DNA of 64,000 nt from Psychrobacter urativorans (GCF_001298525.1 NZ_CP012678.1:1798001-1862000), one strand, 5' to 3'; shown: positions 18,501 through 27,865, numbered from the stretch's first letter. Translations and numbers: made by a program. The notes: generated by a model from the letters alone, not told the origin.

Positions 18501-18616
18501 GTATGGTCGGCTAAATCGTAGACCGCATCGCCTATTGTCAACGTTTTACTGGTAGCCGATTCTAATGCATCGGTGTTGAATGCAAGGGTATTTTGAACGG
18601 AGGGTTTAACAGGCAT
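15521..18616 (-). CDS. mutS: DNA mismatch repair protein MutS (extended)
   Basis: Recognises mismatches and starts methyl-directed repair with MutL. At 1031 residues it is about 180 longer than E. coli MutS. The mismatch-reading GDFYELF motif has the Phe at about residue 64. The ATPase carries GPNMGGKST near residue 747 and [13 protein letters not shown]. Extra length comes from a Lys-rich insertion at about 131-162 between the mismatch and connector domains, insertions in the ATPase domain (such as around [14 protein letters not shown]), and a polar stretch before the C-terminal helices. All catalytic motifs are intact, so I expect a functional protein. ATG 18616 has only a weak ribosome binding site. 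fdxA follows. Confidence 0.96.
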   Translation of the reverse strand: MPVKPSVQNTLAFNTDALESATSKTLTIGDAVYDLADHTPMMVQYLTMKANYPNALLLYRMGDFYELFFDDAKRAAQLLDITLTRRGTDKAGNTIAMAGVPFHAADSYMARLIAAGQTVVVCEQIDDASATTPVMGEKSKKDNTIKTDKDAQKGKAKQPTIMRREVVKTLTAGTITDDALIAPNHTPTVVAIDIAIPKGNSHQPLQAAISQLDLAAGTLTTQNFSIEHKGAADSTHQPEQASVELRAQMLTVLARFAPSECIISEAITEDWLLWLRTHLDCPIIEVAATDFHRDHASATLCQQFEVQRLDGLGIADAILSQTSCAALIHYARQTQQRHVPQVNQLIVEHNDDYLIVDANSQQNLELFTPVSANGTALITVLNHCKTPMGKRLLMQQMKRPLRKHSRINQRLDAITRLLDANPQLVNNLRTTLNTICDIERISSRIGLMSAKPRDLRKLADGITSSHQLTTLLTDFGIQAEHAGLLPLLMQQLPAQLPAVQAVADLIERAIIIEPPAHIRDGGMIAIGYDSEFDRLSHLHDNIQATLDDMAAQTRHAHQLPSLKVGFNKVSGFYFELPKTQAKNAPSHFIRRQTLKSSERFITDALKTLETEYLSAQTLALAREKQLYQDILTTLSSHLSALQQLSAAIAQLDVLSNWAQLARIHHWQRPMMSGDISNTQKSEPQHRTSIDIIAGRHVVVEAALNAKNYPHAEQPSTFVANDCQLGCSFDGVNGKGKGHSERLMMITGPNMGGKSTYMRQTALIVLLAHVGSYVPATRAVIGDIDRIFTRIGSADDLASGKSTFMVEMIETANILNQATDKSLVLMDEVGRGTATTDGLAIAHACVNRLLEIGCLTLFATHYFELTQLAQTDNTDSKRFNNKKANGIRNVHVAASDIDGQLLLLHQIRDGAASSSFGLHVAKMAGIPKDVLDDAKRYLHETLNADKGAVKNSIVDDKTDLAKSGKDKRLPHNDNNTTITAADSNTQHRHSDDNQQQKQLFSVYHQLTAIDPDSLTPKQALELLYQLKQLINH

Positions 18617-18801
18617 GCACAGTCTCTTATCAGTCTTTTAAAAAGGTCATACGCTTCAAGCAGTCATGGGCTCAGAACCATAAATGTTCTGTTATCAATA
18701 CTTCAAAATAGCCCGATAACCATAAAAAATAGCGGTAGAATGAGGGCTATTTTAGCATAATTGACCCCCTTTAAACGTGCGCAAATAACTGCTCACTGCC
18801 C

Positions 18802-18833
18802 TTGTATCCATTAGCTGCATAACCATATATAAT
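18802..18833 (+). promoter_or_regulatory. Possible secA promoter
   Basis: A perfect TATAAT at 18828-18833 has TTGTAT at 18802-18807, but the spacer is 20 bp, longer than ideal. The leader would be about 160 nt. Confidence 0.4.
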
Positions 18834-18935
18834 ATCGACACACTTAATTGGGCGATACTTGATTAGGTAGTACTGAGTCGCTAGAAAGGGGTCGGGTGGT
18901 AAAGGGGCGACAGGCTCGTTTGTGCTGTAGCAACT

Positions 18936-18963
18936 TTGCTAAAATGACTGCGCTAAAGTGACT
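18936..18963. repeat. 14-bp tandem repeat in secA leader
   Basis: TTGCTAAAATGACT is followed by GCGCTAAAGTGACT (11 of 14 identical). It ends 37 bp before the secA start. Confidence 0.6.
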
Positions 18964-19000
18964 TTGCTGATTATCGAATATTTCCATAGGTTAAAAAATT

Positions 19001-21790
19001 ATGTTATCAAAGATTGTAGGCAGTGTGGTTGGCACCAAAAATGAGCGTGAACTGAAGCGGATGCGTAAAGTCGTCGCTAAAATTAACGCGCAAGAGGCGG
19101 TCGTACAAGCCTTATCTGATGAGCAGCTACAACAAAAAACCCAAGAATTTAAAGACCGTTATCAAAACGGCGAAAGCTTGGATGCGTTATTACCAGAAGC
19201 CTTTGCCATTTGCCGCGAGGCGTCCTTGCGCGTCAACGGCATGCGTCACTATGACGTGCAGCTGATTGGTGGTATCACCTTGCACGAAGGCAAAATCGCA
19301 GAGATGAAAACCGGTGAGGGTAAAACCTTGATGGGCACCTTGGCGATGTATCTCAATGCCATCAGCGGTAAAGGCGTGCATTTGGTCACGGTCAACGACT
19401 ATTTGGCAGCGCGTGATGCCGAGTTAAACCGTCCATTGTTTGCCTTTTTAGGCTTAACCGTTGGCGTGATTTACTCGCAGCAACCCGCGCAAGAAAAAGT
19501 CGATGCTTATCAAGCGGACATCACTTACGGTACTAATAACGAATACGGCTTTGATTATCTGCGCGATAATATGGTCTTTAGCTTGGGCGAGAAAAAACAG
19601 CGTCCACTAAACTTTTGTATCATTGATGAAATTGACTCTATCTTGATTGATGAGGCACGTACGCCGCTGATTATCTCTGGACAAGCGGAAGATTCGTCGC
19701 GGATGTATGCATTGATTAATACCATTATTCCATTGCTTATTCGTTCAAAAGATGAAGAAGCCAATAAAAATAATGAAGAAGAAGACTTTTGGATTGATGA
19801 AAAAAATCGTCAGATTGAGATTAGCGAAAAAGGCTATGAGAAAATCGAGCGCTTTTTAATTGAAGTGGGCGAACTGGGCGAAAATGAAAGCCTGTATAGC
19901 CCTAGTCGTTTGCCATTGCTCGCACACGTACAAGCCGCCATTCGTGCTCATCATGTCTTTGTGAAAAACGTCCATTACATCGTTGATGACGGCGAAGTGG
20001 TTATCGTTGATGAAAATACCGGTCGGACTATGCCCGGTCGCCGTTGGTCAGAAGGTCTGCATCAAGCCGTCGAAGCCAAAGAAGGCGTTGAAATTCAAGC
20101 GGAAAACCAAACCCTTGCGACCACCACTTTCCAGAACTTTTTCCGTCTATATGACAAGTTGTCTGGGATGACGGGTACAGCGGATACCGAAGCCGCCGAA
20201 TTTAAATCGACCTATGATTTGGATGTCATCGTGATTCCAACCCATGAGCCGATTGCACGGATAGACTTAGAAGACCAGATCTTCTTAACCAAACTGGGTA
20301 AATATCAAGGCATTATCCGCGAGATTAAAGAGATTCAGGCAAAAGGTGCGCCCGTATTGGTCGGTACGGCAACTATTGAAGCCAGTGAAGAATTGTCTTA
20401 TTTGCTTGATCAAGAAGGCGTCAAACACAACGTCCTAAACGCCAAGCAACATGAGCGCGAAGCCGAAATTATTGCGCAGGCAGGTAGCCCAAAAGCGGTG
20501 ACCATTGCTACCAATATGGCAGGTCGTGGTACAGATATTATCTTGGGTGGTAACTGGCAGTCGTTTATTGAAGACATTGAGGCGGTCAGTCCTGAAGAAA
20601 TGGCACGTCTAAAAGCCGAATGGCAAATCAAACATGACCAAGTGGTTGCGGCAGGCGGTTTGCATATCGTTGGTTCTGAGCGTCATGAGTCACGCCGTAT
20701 TGATAACCAGTTGCGTGGTCGTGCCGGTCGCCAAGGTGACCCCGGTATGTCGCGCTTTTTCTTATCGTTAGAAGATGACTTAATGCGTATCTTTGCCGGT
20801 GATCGCGTCGTTAATATGATGCGCGCCATGGGTTTGAAAGAAGATGAAGCCATTGAGCATAAAATGGTCTCAAGATCGATTGAAAATGCCCAAGGTAAAG
20901 TTGAAAGCCGCGATTTTGATGCGCGTAAAAACTTGCTGAAATATGATGACGTGGCGAATGATCAACGTAAAGTTATCTACGGTCAGCGCGACGACTTACT
21001 GGCGGATATGGACTTAAAAGAGGCCATTGAAGCGATGCATTATGATGTCTATAACGCCATGATCAACCAGTTTATTCCACCAGGTTCGGTCGATGATCAA
21101 TGGAATGTTGATGGTCTTGAGGATGAACTAGAAAACGAATTTAAGCTCTATATGCCGATTAATGATTGGCTAGATGAAGACCGCCGTCTCGATGAAGAAG
21201 GGCTGCGTGCGAAGATTATTAATACCGCGCTTGAGCATTATCGCGGTCGCCGTGAGCAAATGGACGTGCAAAGTGCTGCCCAGCTTGAGCGTCATTTCAT
21301 GCTACAAAGTCTTGATAAGCACTGGAAAGATCATTTAACGCAAATGGATCAGCTGCGCAAAGGTATCCATCTGCGCGGTTATGCGCAAAAGAATCCTGAG
21401 CAAGAGTATAAGCGCGAGTCGTTTGAGCTGTTCCAAATGATGCTGGGCGCGATAAAGTCAGAAACGGTACAAGATTTATCACGCGTACATATCCCAACCA
21501 AAGCAGAGCTTGAAGCATTAGAGGCGCAACAACGCGCAGATGCAGCACAGATGCAGATGCATTTTGAGCATGACGAGGTGGCGAATTTAGCAGGTGATTC
21601 GCAACCAGAGCCAGATGCACGTGCGAATGATCAGATGCGTGTCAATCTAGGTGGCGCTGCGGCTGCTGGTATAGAGGGCGCCGCTGATAGTGCTGAACCT
21701 AACCCTTATGCAGGGATGAATATCAGCCGCAATGCACCGTGCCCATGTGGTTCTGCGCTTAAATACAAGCAATGTCATGGCAAAATATAA
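19001..21790 (+). CDS. secA: Preprotein translocase ATPase SecA
   Basis: Motor ATPase that pushes unfolded preproteins through SecYEG. 929 residues, normal length. Walker A MKTGEGKT near residue 100, DEAD-type IIDEID and DEART, helicase motif TNMAGRGTD and [11 protein letters not shown] are intact. The C-terminus has the zinc-binding SecB/lipid contact tail [20 protein letters not shown] 19001 has AGG about ten bases upstream. Stands alone, divergent from mutS, and ends at a strong terminator. No oddities. Confidence 0.98.
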   Translation: MLSKIVGSVVGTKNERELKRMRKVVAKINAQEAVVQALSDEQLQQKTQEFKDRYQNGESLDALLPEAFAICREASLRVNGMRHYDVQLIGGITLHEGKIAEMKTGEGKTLMGTLAMYLNAISGKGVHLVTVNDYLAARDAELNRPLFAFLGLTVGVIYSQQPAQEKVDAYQADITYGTNNEYGFDYLRDNMVFSLGEKKQRPLNFCIIDEIDSILIDEARTPLIISGQAEDSSRMYALINTIIPLLIRSKDEEANKNNEEEDFWIDEKNRQIEISEKGYEKIERFLIEVGELGENESLYSPSRLPLLAHVQAAIRAHHVFVKNVHYIVDDGEVVIVDENTGRTMPGRRWSEGLHQAVEAKEGVEIQAENQTLATTTFQNFFRLYDKLSGMTGTADTEAAEFKSTYDLDVIVIPTHEPIARIDLEDQIFLTKLGKYQGIIREIKEIQAKGAPVLVGTATIEASEELSYLLDQEGVKHNVLNAKQHEREAEIIAQAGSPKAVTIATNMAGRGTDIILGGNWQSFIEDIEAVSPEEMARLKAEWQIKHDQVVAAGGLHIVGSERHESRRIDNQLRGRAGRQGDPGMSRFFLSLEDDLMRIFAGDRVVNMMRAMGLKEDEAIEHKMVSRSIENAQGKVESRDFDARKNLLKYDDVANDQRKVIYGQRDDLLADMDLKEAIEAMHYDVYNAMINQFIPPGSVDDQWNVDGLEDELENEFKLYMPINDWLDEDRRLDEEGLRAKIINTALEHYRGRREQMDVQSAAQLERHFMLQSLDKHWKDHLTQMDQLRKGIHLRGYAQKNPEQEYKRESFELFQMMLGAIKSETVQDLSRVHIPTKAELEALEAQQRADAAQMQMHFEHDEVANLAGDSQPEPDARANDQMRVNLGGAAAAGIEGAADSAEPNPYAGMNISRNAPCPCGSALKYKQCHGKI

Positions 21791-21835
21791 AGGCTAGCAC
21801 ATTTTTTATAATGTCTGCTTTATAGTATTCATTAG

Positions 21836-21870
21836 AAAAACCCATCGCGATTGCCGCCATGGGTTTTTTT
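21836..21870. terminator. Terminator of secA
   Basis: AAAAACCCAT pairs with ATGGGTTTTT around a 13-nt loop, followed by a T-run. Confidence 0.85.
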
Positions 21871-22025
21871 ATCGTCAGTCATTATTCAGCTTGACACTAT
21901 TTAAACACTGAAATGACACATAATAAGCGTTAAAATGTACGCTATAGTGAGTGCTTACAAATTCAGCATAGGCGTGAATAGTTGGACAAGCTATAGTATT
22001 GACCATATTAAATTAGGAGAGTGTT

Positions 22026-22544
22026 ATGAGTTTAGGGCATTTACGACCTTCTGTATTCATTATGACGTTACTAGCTGGCGCTATCAGCATCAGTGCGTGT
22101 CAACAGAAACAAGATCCTGAGCCAAATCTAGAAGACGGTATTAATGCGGAAGAATCGGTTCCAATGTCAGCTGAACCAGCCGATCCTAATATCACCGTCT
22201 TAGCAACCGATGACGCCGCATTGAACGAAGCTGCCGATGACACAGGTGCGAATGCTGACTCAGGTTTTACAGAAATGACTTATTTATGCTCACCTGAGTT
22301 AAAAGTAGACGCGACCTATGAAGGTAACGAAGTCGTGATTGGCACTGATCAAGGTACTTTAACCTTAACCCAAACCAATGACGGTACTAATCCTGAAGTC
22401 TATGAAGTAGCAACCGCGATTGATGGTGGTGAAGGCTTTACGCAGTGGCGTGCGGCTAATGAAGAGCGTGCGACTGGCATATTACGCATGGCTGGTGCCG
22501 ACGAAAGCAAGGTAAGTACCTATGACTGTAAGAAAACAAAATAA
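22026..22544 (+). CDS. Small lipoprotein with MliC-like C-terminus
   Basis: Predicted lipoprotein of 172 residues. The signal peptide ends in the lipobox ISAC, with the lipidated Cys at about residue 25. An acidic linker (residues 30-80) leads to a compact domain starting MTYLCSPELKVDATYEGNEV and ending with a second Cys (TYDCKKTK), so one disulfide is likely. The layout resembles membrane-bound C-type lysozyme inhibitors (MliC/COG3895), including a GFTQWRAANEERATG segment, but the similarity is by eye and weak. AGGAGA lies six bases before ATG 22026. Single gene between two terminators. Confidence 0.65.
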   Translation: MSLGHLRPSVFIMTLLAGAISISACQQKQDPEPNLEDGINAEESVPMSAEPADPNITVLATDDAALNEAADDTGANADSGFTEMTYLCSPELKVDATYEGNEVVIGTDQGTLTLTQTNDGTNPEVYEVATAIDGGEGFTQWRAANEERATGILRMAGADESKVSTYDCKKTK

Positions 22545-22605
22545 GTATGATTATCAATCCATGATATAAAGCCAAAATATAAAAACAGCATTGTATCAGC
22601 CAAAT

Positions 22606-22635
22606 AAAAAAAGCAACGTTTCCGTTGCTTTTTTT
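22606..22635. terminator. Bidirectional terminator between lipoprotein and DUF2382 genes
   Basis: AAGCAACG and CGTTGCTT form a perfect stem with a TTTC loop, flanked by A-run and T-run, so it can act on both strands. Confidence 0.9.
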
Positions 22636-22718
22636 GATGATAATAACTGATGATTATGAATAAGCATTTAATAAAAAATTTTAGAAAGGGTAAGATTAAT
22701 ATCTATTTATTAACAGCA

Positions 22719-23417
22719 TTATTTTTTATGATGGCGTGTACCTTCATGCTCTAAAAAACCTTCTTCTTGTACATTTAGCTCTTCGTGTTTGAGCTCAACC
22801 TGAATACTATCAGTATGAATATGCGTGGTTTTGTTGACTGCCACTTCTTGAATCGCATAGGTATCTTTGGTAATGGTCGCCACTTGGCGCGAAATAATAA
22901 TTTCAATCGGCTCATCACCAATCTCAACCTGCTTACCATTAATCGTAACGACCGCGTTACTGTCTAATGACGGCTCAACATGGCGTAATATATCCTTTTC
23001 ATCATAATTTCCTACCAGTAGGTATTGACTCTCATCGTCATAATACTCAGTGCGGACAGTGATATACTCTTCAATCAATTCAATAGGGACGTTAATGGTC
23101 TTGGTACGTGCATGCTTAGTGACCGTTACTTTACCAACATCTAAGCGTTCTTTATTTATAACTGGACGCTCTTCTAATAGTTCTAAATGCCCGCCATGAC
23201 CGGTTTTATTGACTGCGGTTGCGGCACTACTATTATTCGAGAGACTATCGGGCGCGGGCAATTTATTTTCAGAACTATGGTTTGCGATTCTAGGATTATC
23301 AATTCTAGAATTAGTAACTCTAGCCACATTCGCATTTGCGATATCAGTAGAGAGTAAATCAGGGCTTATGCCTTGCTCGATATTCGTATTATCGTTATTT
23401 ATATTATTGTTAGTCAT
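22719..23417 (-). CDS. YsnF/AvaK (DUF2382) domain protein
   Basis: Predicted cytoplasmic protein of 232 residues. A polar, Asn-rich N-terminus of about 75 residues precedes LELLEERPVINKERLDVGKV, the typical start of the YsnF/AvaK (DUF2382) domain, which here continues to residue 225 with the alternating charged pattern (VTKHARTKTINVP, TKDTYAIQEVAVNK). Members are often induced by osmotic, desiccation or oxidative stress; molecular function is not known. AAAGGA precedes the ATG. A longer relative with a PRC-barrel lies immediately upstream on the same strand, and a terminator (23607-23638) separates them, so each is probably transcribed on its own. Confidence 0.8.
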   Translation of the reverse strand: MTNNNINNDNTNIEQGISPDLLSTDIANANVARVTNSRIDNPRIANHSSENKLPAPDSLSNNSSAATAVNKTGHGGHLELLEERPVINKERLDVGKVTVTKHARTKTINVPIELIEEYITVRTEYYDDESQYLLVGNYDEKDILRHVEPSLDSNAVVTINGKQVEIGDEPIEIIISRQVATITKDTYAIQEVAVNKTTHIHTDSIQVELKHEELNVQEEGFLEHEGTRHHKK

Positions 23418-23461
23418 GGTTTAAGTCCTTTTTAAATGAGCACTATTATTAAATCATTATT

Positions 23462-23489
23462 ATGAAACCACTGTCATAAAACCACTGTT
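23462..23489. repeat. 14-bp tandem repeat upstream of DUF2382 gene
   Basis: ATGAAACCACTGTC is followed by ATAAAACCACTGTT (12 of 14 identical), 45 bp upstream of the minus-strand start codon at 23417. Confidence 0.7.
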
Positions 23490-23606
23490 ATACGAGCAAA
23501 ATTTGTAGCGATGTCAGTGTTAAAGATTGGTATTAAAAACCGTAAATATATTAAGAGTAAGAGAGTATAAAAAAGATTACTTTATTATTAAATATAGTGG
23601 CTTAAC

Positions 23607-23638
23607 ATAAAAAAAGACCAGAGACAGGCTCTGATCTT
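23607..23638 (-). terminator. Terminator of PRC-barrel/DUF2382 gene
   Basis: On the minus strand AAGATCAGAG pairs with CTCTGGTCTT (one mismatch) around a 5-nt loop, followed by seven T. Confidence 0.75.
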
Positions 23639-23690
23639 AATTTACTGAGTACAAACGCTCAGTGACTAACTATTATTACCTTTATATCTT

Positions 23691-23754
23691 TTATCAACGA
23701 TACTGCTTATTAACAACATCTGTTATTAACAATATCTCTTATTAACAACGCTAG
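23691..23754. repeat. 16-bp degenerate tandem repeat, four copies
   Basis: Units start at 23691, 23707, 23723 and 23739; the central copies are TTATTAACAACATCTG and TTATTAACAATATCTC. The array lies between the stop codon at 23784 and the terminator of the same gene, so it would be transcribed into the 3' UTR. Confidence 0.8.
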
Positions 23755-23783
23755 TGATATAAGAGGAATAATTGGTGAGCTTA

Positions 23784-24632
23784 TTACAAACCACGAGCGC
23801 GGCGTACATCTTCAGCAGTGATATCATCACGGGTGATAATATTGCCTTCACGGTCAACGACGTTACCATCGCGGTCGATATCTAGCTCTTCACGTTGGAT
23901 AGTTTCAACGATGGTTTCAGTATGGCTTTCGGTAGTTTTACCAACAGTCACTTCTTCTGCAACATAAGTTTCCTTGCTCACACGAGCACGTTCTGCTTGT
24001 AGTTCAACTTCAATGGTTTCATTGCCATTAACATCACCGATACGGCGATCTGTTGGACGGTCAACGTTAGTGCGTTCGATATGTGCATGCTCTTCTTCAA
24101 GATTCACGTCAACATTACGCTGTTCAGTCACCACATGCTTACCAACTTTTACTAAACCGGCAATGATACGGTCTTTATTAACAGTCAGACGCTCTTCTAG
24201 TAGCTCAAGCGTGTTTGGCGCGTTATAAGCATGGTCTTGAATTTCCATGCGTTCTGCAACGGGAACAGTGTCTGCAATAAAGGCTTTACGGTCATTTTCA
24301 TACTGCTCTTTATAGCTGTACTGATAATCGTGGTCGTACGTCTCCATTGCTTCAACTTGCGCTTTGGTTAAGCTGTCAAAGAATACGTCATCACCAACAA
24401 TACGAGCAAGACCTGCTGGTACCAACACTTCTTTTGAGCTGAACCAACCACCTGCATCAACGATTAAATAACGAATGCGACCAGTGGTATCTTCTACCAA
24501 TGCGCCATCAATTTTACCAATTTTGTCTTCATCGACGCCATAAGCAGTTTTACCTGTTGGGTCATAATAGTCATCACCAATAAGATCACGATGTGTCGCT
24601 TGAATATCTTGTAAACGGACGAGTTGACTCAT
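23784..24632 (-). CDS. PRC-barrel plus YsnF/AvaK (DUF2382) domain protein
   Basis: Predicted stress-type protein of 282 residues with two parts. Residues about 20-95 form a PRC-barrel domain (KIDGALVEDTTGRIRYLIVDAGG, then KEVLVPAGLARIVGDDVFFD). Residues about 140-265 form a DUF2382 domain beginning LELLEERLTVNKDRIIAGLVKVGK. This combination is widespread in stress-tolerant bacteria; PRC-barrels usually mediate protein or RNA contacts, but no specific role is known. AAGGA precedes the ATG. Its DUF2382 part resembles the neighbour at 22719-23417, suggesting an old tandem duplication followed by loss or gain of the barrel. Confidence 0.85.
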   Translation of the reverse strand: MSQLVRLQDIQATHRDLIGDDYYDPTGKTAYGVDEDKIGKIDGALVEDTTGRIRYLIVDAGGWFSSKEVLVPAGLARIVGDDVFFDSLTKAQVEAMETYDHDYQYSYKEQYENDRKAFIADTVPVAERMEIQDHAYNAPNTLELLEERLTVNKDRIIAGLVKVGKHVVTEQRNVDVNLEEEHAHIERTNVDRPTDRRIGDVNGNETIEVELQAERARVSKETYVAEEVTVGKTTESHTETIVETIQREELDIDRDGNVVDREGNIITRDDITAEDVRRARGL

Positions 24633-24650
24633 TGTTATATTCCTTTTATG

Positions 24651-24684
24651 TGAGTAAATTATTTATCTGAGTAAATTATTATTG
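24651..24684. repeat. 17-bp tandem repeat upstream of PRC-barrel gene
   Basis: TGAGTAAATTATTTATC is followed by TGAGTAAATTATTATTG (first 13 bases identical), starting 19 bp before the minus-strand start codon, so it covers leader or promoter sequence. Confidence 0.7.
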
Positions 24685-25043
24685 AAATAAATGTTAATGG
24701 TTAGAACTAAGATTCAAAATAATAGCGTTAAAAGTTAACGCTGATTTTAAATCTATCGTTGAATAATAAATGGCAGGTTGGTTTTTCTAATTTCTTTTGC
24801 TACCAAAAATGATTAATTATATTTAAGCTATCAAGACAATTAATCACTGCTCCATCAACTTGTCATTATCGTAACACTGAGATTTTCATGGAGATATATG
24901 AGCAAGGTAGCAAAGTGTGCATCTGACGTAATTACGTGTAATGGGCTGTAAACGCCATAACAACGCACGTGTATAAGTTAACGCTTATTTACAACACTCG
25001 ACATTATTTGCTGATTTAAATGCTGTAATAATAATTTTCAGGA

Positions 25044-25077
25044 TAAAAAAACCGCACTGAGTAAGCTCAATGCGGTG
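25044..25077 (-). terminator. Terminator of thiolase gene
   Basis: On the minus strand ACCGCATTGAG and CTCAGTGCGGT pair with one mismatch around CTTA, followed by seven T. Confidence 0.85.
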
Positions 25078-25155
25078 ATTATTAAAGATAAGAATAAAGA
25101 TAGAATGCTATGAGCATAACGTTATGGTTATGAAATAGGCTTATGAAATCAATGC

Positions 25156-26340
25156 CTAAGGTAGCTCAATCGCAATCGCTACTGCTTCGCCGCCACCGAT
25201 ACATAAAGTGGCAACGCCTTTTTTACCGCCAGTGCGTTGTAAAGAATTAATCAGGGTGACGACAATGCGCGTGCCGGAACAGCCAACGGGATGACCGAGC
25301 GCACAAGCACCACCTTCTATATTAACTCTATCATGGGCAATATTAAGCTCGTCCATCGCCGCTATTGTGACTAGAGCAAAGGCTTCGTTGATTTCCCATA
25401 AATCGACATCGGCAACTGACCAACCTGCATTCGCCAGCACTTTTTCGATAGCGCCAATCGGTGCAATGGTAAATTCGCTTGGATGCCTTGAGTTTGATGC
25501 GGTGGCAATGATGCGTGCTTGGTAATCTAAACCCTCTGCTTGTGCCTGAGATTCTGTCATTAACACGACTGCTGCCGCGCCATCTGAGATGGAGCTGGCA
25601 TTGGCTGCGGTAATCGTACCGTCTTTGGCAAAGGCAGGACGCAAGGTTGGAATACGTTCAGCATTGGCAAGACTTGGTTCTTCGTCGATATCAACGGTGG
25701 TGTCGCCTTTGCGCGTGCTAAAGGTAACCGAGGTAATTTCATTTTTGAAATGGTCGTCGTTAATAGCGGTTAGGGCACGGTTGAGCGATTCAATCGCAAA
25801 GGCATCCATCTGCTCGCGGCTATAGCCTTTTTTATCCGCCATCTCTTGCGCAAATTGACCCATAAGCTTACCTGTTTCGGCATCTTCTAAACCGTCTAGG
25901 AACATATGGTCTTTGACTTCCTTATGTCCCATGCGGTAGCCCGCTCGCGCATTTGGCATAATATAAGGCGCATTGGTCATAGACTCCATACCACCTGCAA
26001 CTGCCACCTTAAAGCTGCCAGCTTTGATACCGTCACACGCTTGCATGATGGCTTTTAGACCAGAACCACACAGCTTATTAATCGTTACCGCGCCAGTCGT
26101 ATCTAGCAGACCCGCTGCGCGCATGGCTTGGCGAGCAGGACCTTGACCAAGTCCAGCTGTGAGGACGCAGCCCATAATCACTTCATCAATACTATCAACG
26201 CTAATACCTGCGCGGATAACAGCAGCTTTAATTGCTGCCGCGCCTAAATCAGTTGCGCTTACATCCTTTAATGTACCCTGAAAACCACCCATTGGCGTAC
26301 GCGCACTATTAACAATTACAATCGCATCATTTGACATCAT
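25156..26340 (-). CDS. Acetyl-CoA C-acetyltransferase (thiolase)
   Basis: Biosynthetic-type thiolase of 394 residues, condensing two acetyl-CoA to acetoacetyl-CoA or working in the reverse direction in degradation. The nucleophile is Cys91 in NKLCGSGLK; the His350 in GHPVGCSG and Cys380 in LCIGGGEA complete the active site; NEAFALV is also present. Starts at either of two adjacent ATGs (26340, 26337) behind AGGAAA. It follows hom on the same strand after 187 bp that contain a 20-bp tandem duplication, and ends at a terminator. No other polyhydroxyalkanoate or fatty acid genes are adjacent, so the pathway is not settled. Confidence 0.92.
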   Translation of the reverse strand: MMSNDAIVIVNSARTPMGGFQGTLKDVSATDLGAAAIKAAVIRAGISVDSIDEVIMGCVLTAGLGQGPARQAMRAAGLLDTTGAVTINKLCGSGLKAIMQACDGIKAGSFKVAVAGGMESMTNAPYIMPNARAGYRMGHKEVKDHMFLDGLEDAETGKLMGQFAQEMADKKGYSREQMDAFAIESLNRALTAINDDHFKNEITSVTFSTRKGDTTVDIDEEPSLANAERIPTLRPAFAKDGTITAANASSISDGAAAVVLMTESQAQAEGLDYQARIIATASNSRHPSEFTIAPIGAIEKVLANAGWSVADVDLWEINEAFALVTIAAMDELNIAHDRVNIEGGACALGHPVGCSGTRIVVTLINSLQRTGGKKGVATLCIGGGEAVAIAIELP

Positions 26341-26357
26341 TATTTTTCCTATGCTTT

Positions 26358-26397
26358 ATATTTTGATTAAAACCTAGATATTTTGATTAAAACTTAG
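26358..26397. repeat. 20-bp tandem duplication upstream of thiolase
   Basis: ATATTTTGATTAAAACCTAG is followed directly by the same 20 bases with a single C-to-T change. It lies 18-57 bp upstream of the thiolase start codon on the minus strand. Confidence 0.95.
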
Positions 26398-26527
26398 TTT
26401 AGTATCGCCTAAGCTTGCTCTGTTATACCAAGTTTTTACGAAAAATAGGGATGGTAATGCGTACCTATTGGTCAATATTAAGCCAATGAGACTGCGAATG
26501 TTAAGCGCGCTGATAGCTCTATAACAT

Positions 26528-27865
26528 TTATGCCAATTCGTCCAAGCGAATACGGACGACTTTATCAGTAACAGAATCAAGCTTTTCAATTTTCGCAATG
26601 GCTAGATTCATCTGACTTTCAATCACAGGCAAGGTTAAAATAATGATGGGTACTTGTCCGACTTTATGTGCCGGTTTTTGCAAAATCGCATCGATGTTAA
26701 TCCCTGCATCACTTAAGATACGGGTGATATCAGCGAGTACGCCCGGATTGTCATAAGCATGGACGCGGAGATAATAGCCAGTAATCATCTGTTCTGCACG
26801 CAAGATTGGCGTGTCAGAAAGTAACTCAGGCAGGAAGGATAAATGCGGAACATGGTGTCCTTGCTGACCAGTTAGGCTTGGATCATTGCTACCTAATACC
26901 CGCACTAGATCCATGACATCTGCCATGACCGCTGAGGCAGTCGCGCCTGCACCTGCACCATCGCCATAATAAAGCGTCTGTCCAAGTGGGTGTGAATTCA
27001 CCAACACTGCATTTTTGACGCCATTCACATTCGCCAGTAACGTATTTTGTGGAATTAAGGTCGGATGCACGCGCAATTCGATGCCTTCTTTACCTTTATC
27101 GTTAGTACGGCGCACGGCAAAGCCCACATGCTTGATGCGGTAGCCCAGCTCTTCGGCATAATTGACATCTTGTAAGGTAATGCCAGTGATACCTTCGCAA
27201 TAAACTTTGTCAAACTGTAGCGGAATACCAAAGGCAATAGAGGCAAGGAGCGCGAGCTTATGCGCGGCATCAATGCCTTCCACATCAAAGGTAGGATCGG
27301 CTTCCGCGTAACCCAATGCTTGCGCCTCTGCCAATACATCGACAAACGGACGACCGGTATCACGCATCTCAGACATGATAAAGTTGCCCGTACCATTGAT
27401 GATACCGGCTAGCCAATCGACTTTATTAGCAGCCAGCGCTTCGCGCATGACTTTAATAATGGGAATACCACCAGCTACGGCTGCTTCATAAGCCACATGT
27501 ACGTTATTGGCTTCGGCTAAGGCAAAGATTTCATTGCCATGTTCAGCAAGCAGTGCTTTATTGGCGGTGACCACATGCTTACCATGTTTAATGGCGTGCA
27601 TGATGACGTCTTTAGCCAGCGTTGTGCCGCCAATCACTTCGATGACGATATCAACATTATCACTGGCAGCGATTGCCATTAAATCATCATTTTGGATGAT
27701 GCTGGCATCGATATCATCACGCTGACGACGTGTACCGACTTCAGTAATAATAATGTCACGACCGCTGCGACGTTTGAGCTCGCCTAAATTGTCATTGATG
27801 AGGTTGATTACGCCAGTACCGACCGTACCGAGACCAAGTATCGCTAGTTTGATGGATTTACTCAC
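26528..27865 (-). CDS. hom: Homoserine dehydrogenase
   Basis: NAD(P)-dependent reduction of aspartate semialdehyde to homoserine, the branch point to threonine and methionine. 445 residues: N-terminal Rossmann motif LGLGTVGTG, catalytic domain with GIINGTGNFIMSEM, and a C-terminal ACT domain (residues about 365-440, YYLRVHAYDNPGVLADI) for allosteric feedback. Monofunctional, with no aspartokinase part. Start is GTG at 27865 behind GAGGA. It is downstream of dsbC on the same strand, the usual Pseudomonadales order, but thrC, which commonly follows, is replaced here by the thiolase. Confidence 0.96.
   Translation of the reverse strand: MSKSIKLAILGLGTVGTGVINLINDNLGELKRRSGRDIIITEVGTRRQRDDIDASIIQNDDLMAIAASDNVDIVIEVIGGTTLAKDVIMHAIKHGKHVVTANKALLAEHGNEIFALAEANNVHVAYEAAVAGGIPIIKVMREALAANKVDWLAGIINGTGNFIMSEMRDTGRPFVDVLAEAQALGYAEADPTFDVEGIDAAHKLALLASIAFGIPLQFDKVYCEGITGITLQDVNYAEELGYRIKHVGFAVRRTNDKGKEGIELRVHPTLIPQNTLLANVNGVKNAVLVNSHPLGQTLYYGDGAGAGATASAVMADVMDLVRVLGSNDPSLTGQQGHHVPHLSFLPELLSDTPILRAEQMITGYYLRVHAYDNPGVLADITRILSDAGINIDAILQKPAHKVGQVPIIILTLPVIESQMNLAIAKIEKLDSVTDKVVRIRLDELA

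Larger units (their letters stand above)
18617..19000. other. Divergent mutS/secA intergenic region
   Basis: No ORF. It carries a candidate plus-strand promoter for secA (18802-18833) and a 14-bp tandem repeat (18936-18963) in the secA leader. No SecM-like arrest peptide gene was recognised. Confidence 0.5.
23418..23783. other. Gap between the two DUF2382 genes
   Basis: No ORF. It contains a 14-bp tandem repeat (23462-23489), the minus-strand terminator of the PRC/DUF2382 gene (23607-23638) and a 16-bp degenerate tandem array (23691-23754). Confidence 0.6.
24633..25155. other. Gap upstream of PRC-barrel gene
   Basis: No convincing ORF. It has a 17-bp tandem repeat (24651-24684) close to the PRC-barrel gene start and the thiolase terminator (25044-25077). 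The middle is AT-rich and I see no other structure in it. Confidence 0.5.

Noticed and set aside
15521..18616. Intein or domain fusion in MutS
   Set aside because: The additional sequence is spread over several short polar insertions without intein motifs, and the MutS motifs are continuous.
23691..23754. CRISPR-like array
   Set aside because: Units of 16 bp follow each other without unique spacers, and no cas genes are present.
26374..26598. 74-codon minus-strand ORF over the end of hom
   Set aside because: Overlaps the hom 3' end in another frame and includes the tandem duplication; composition does not look like a protein.
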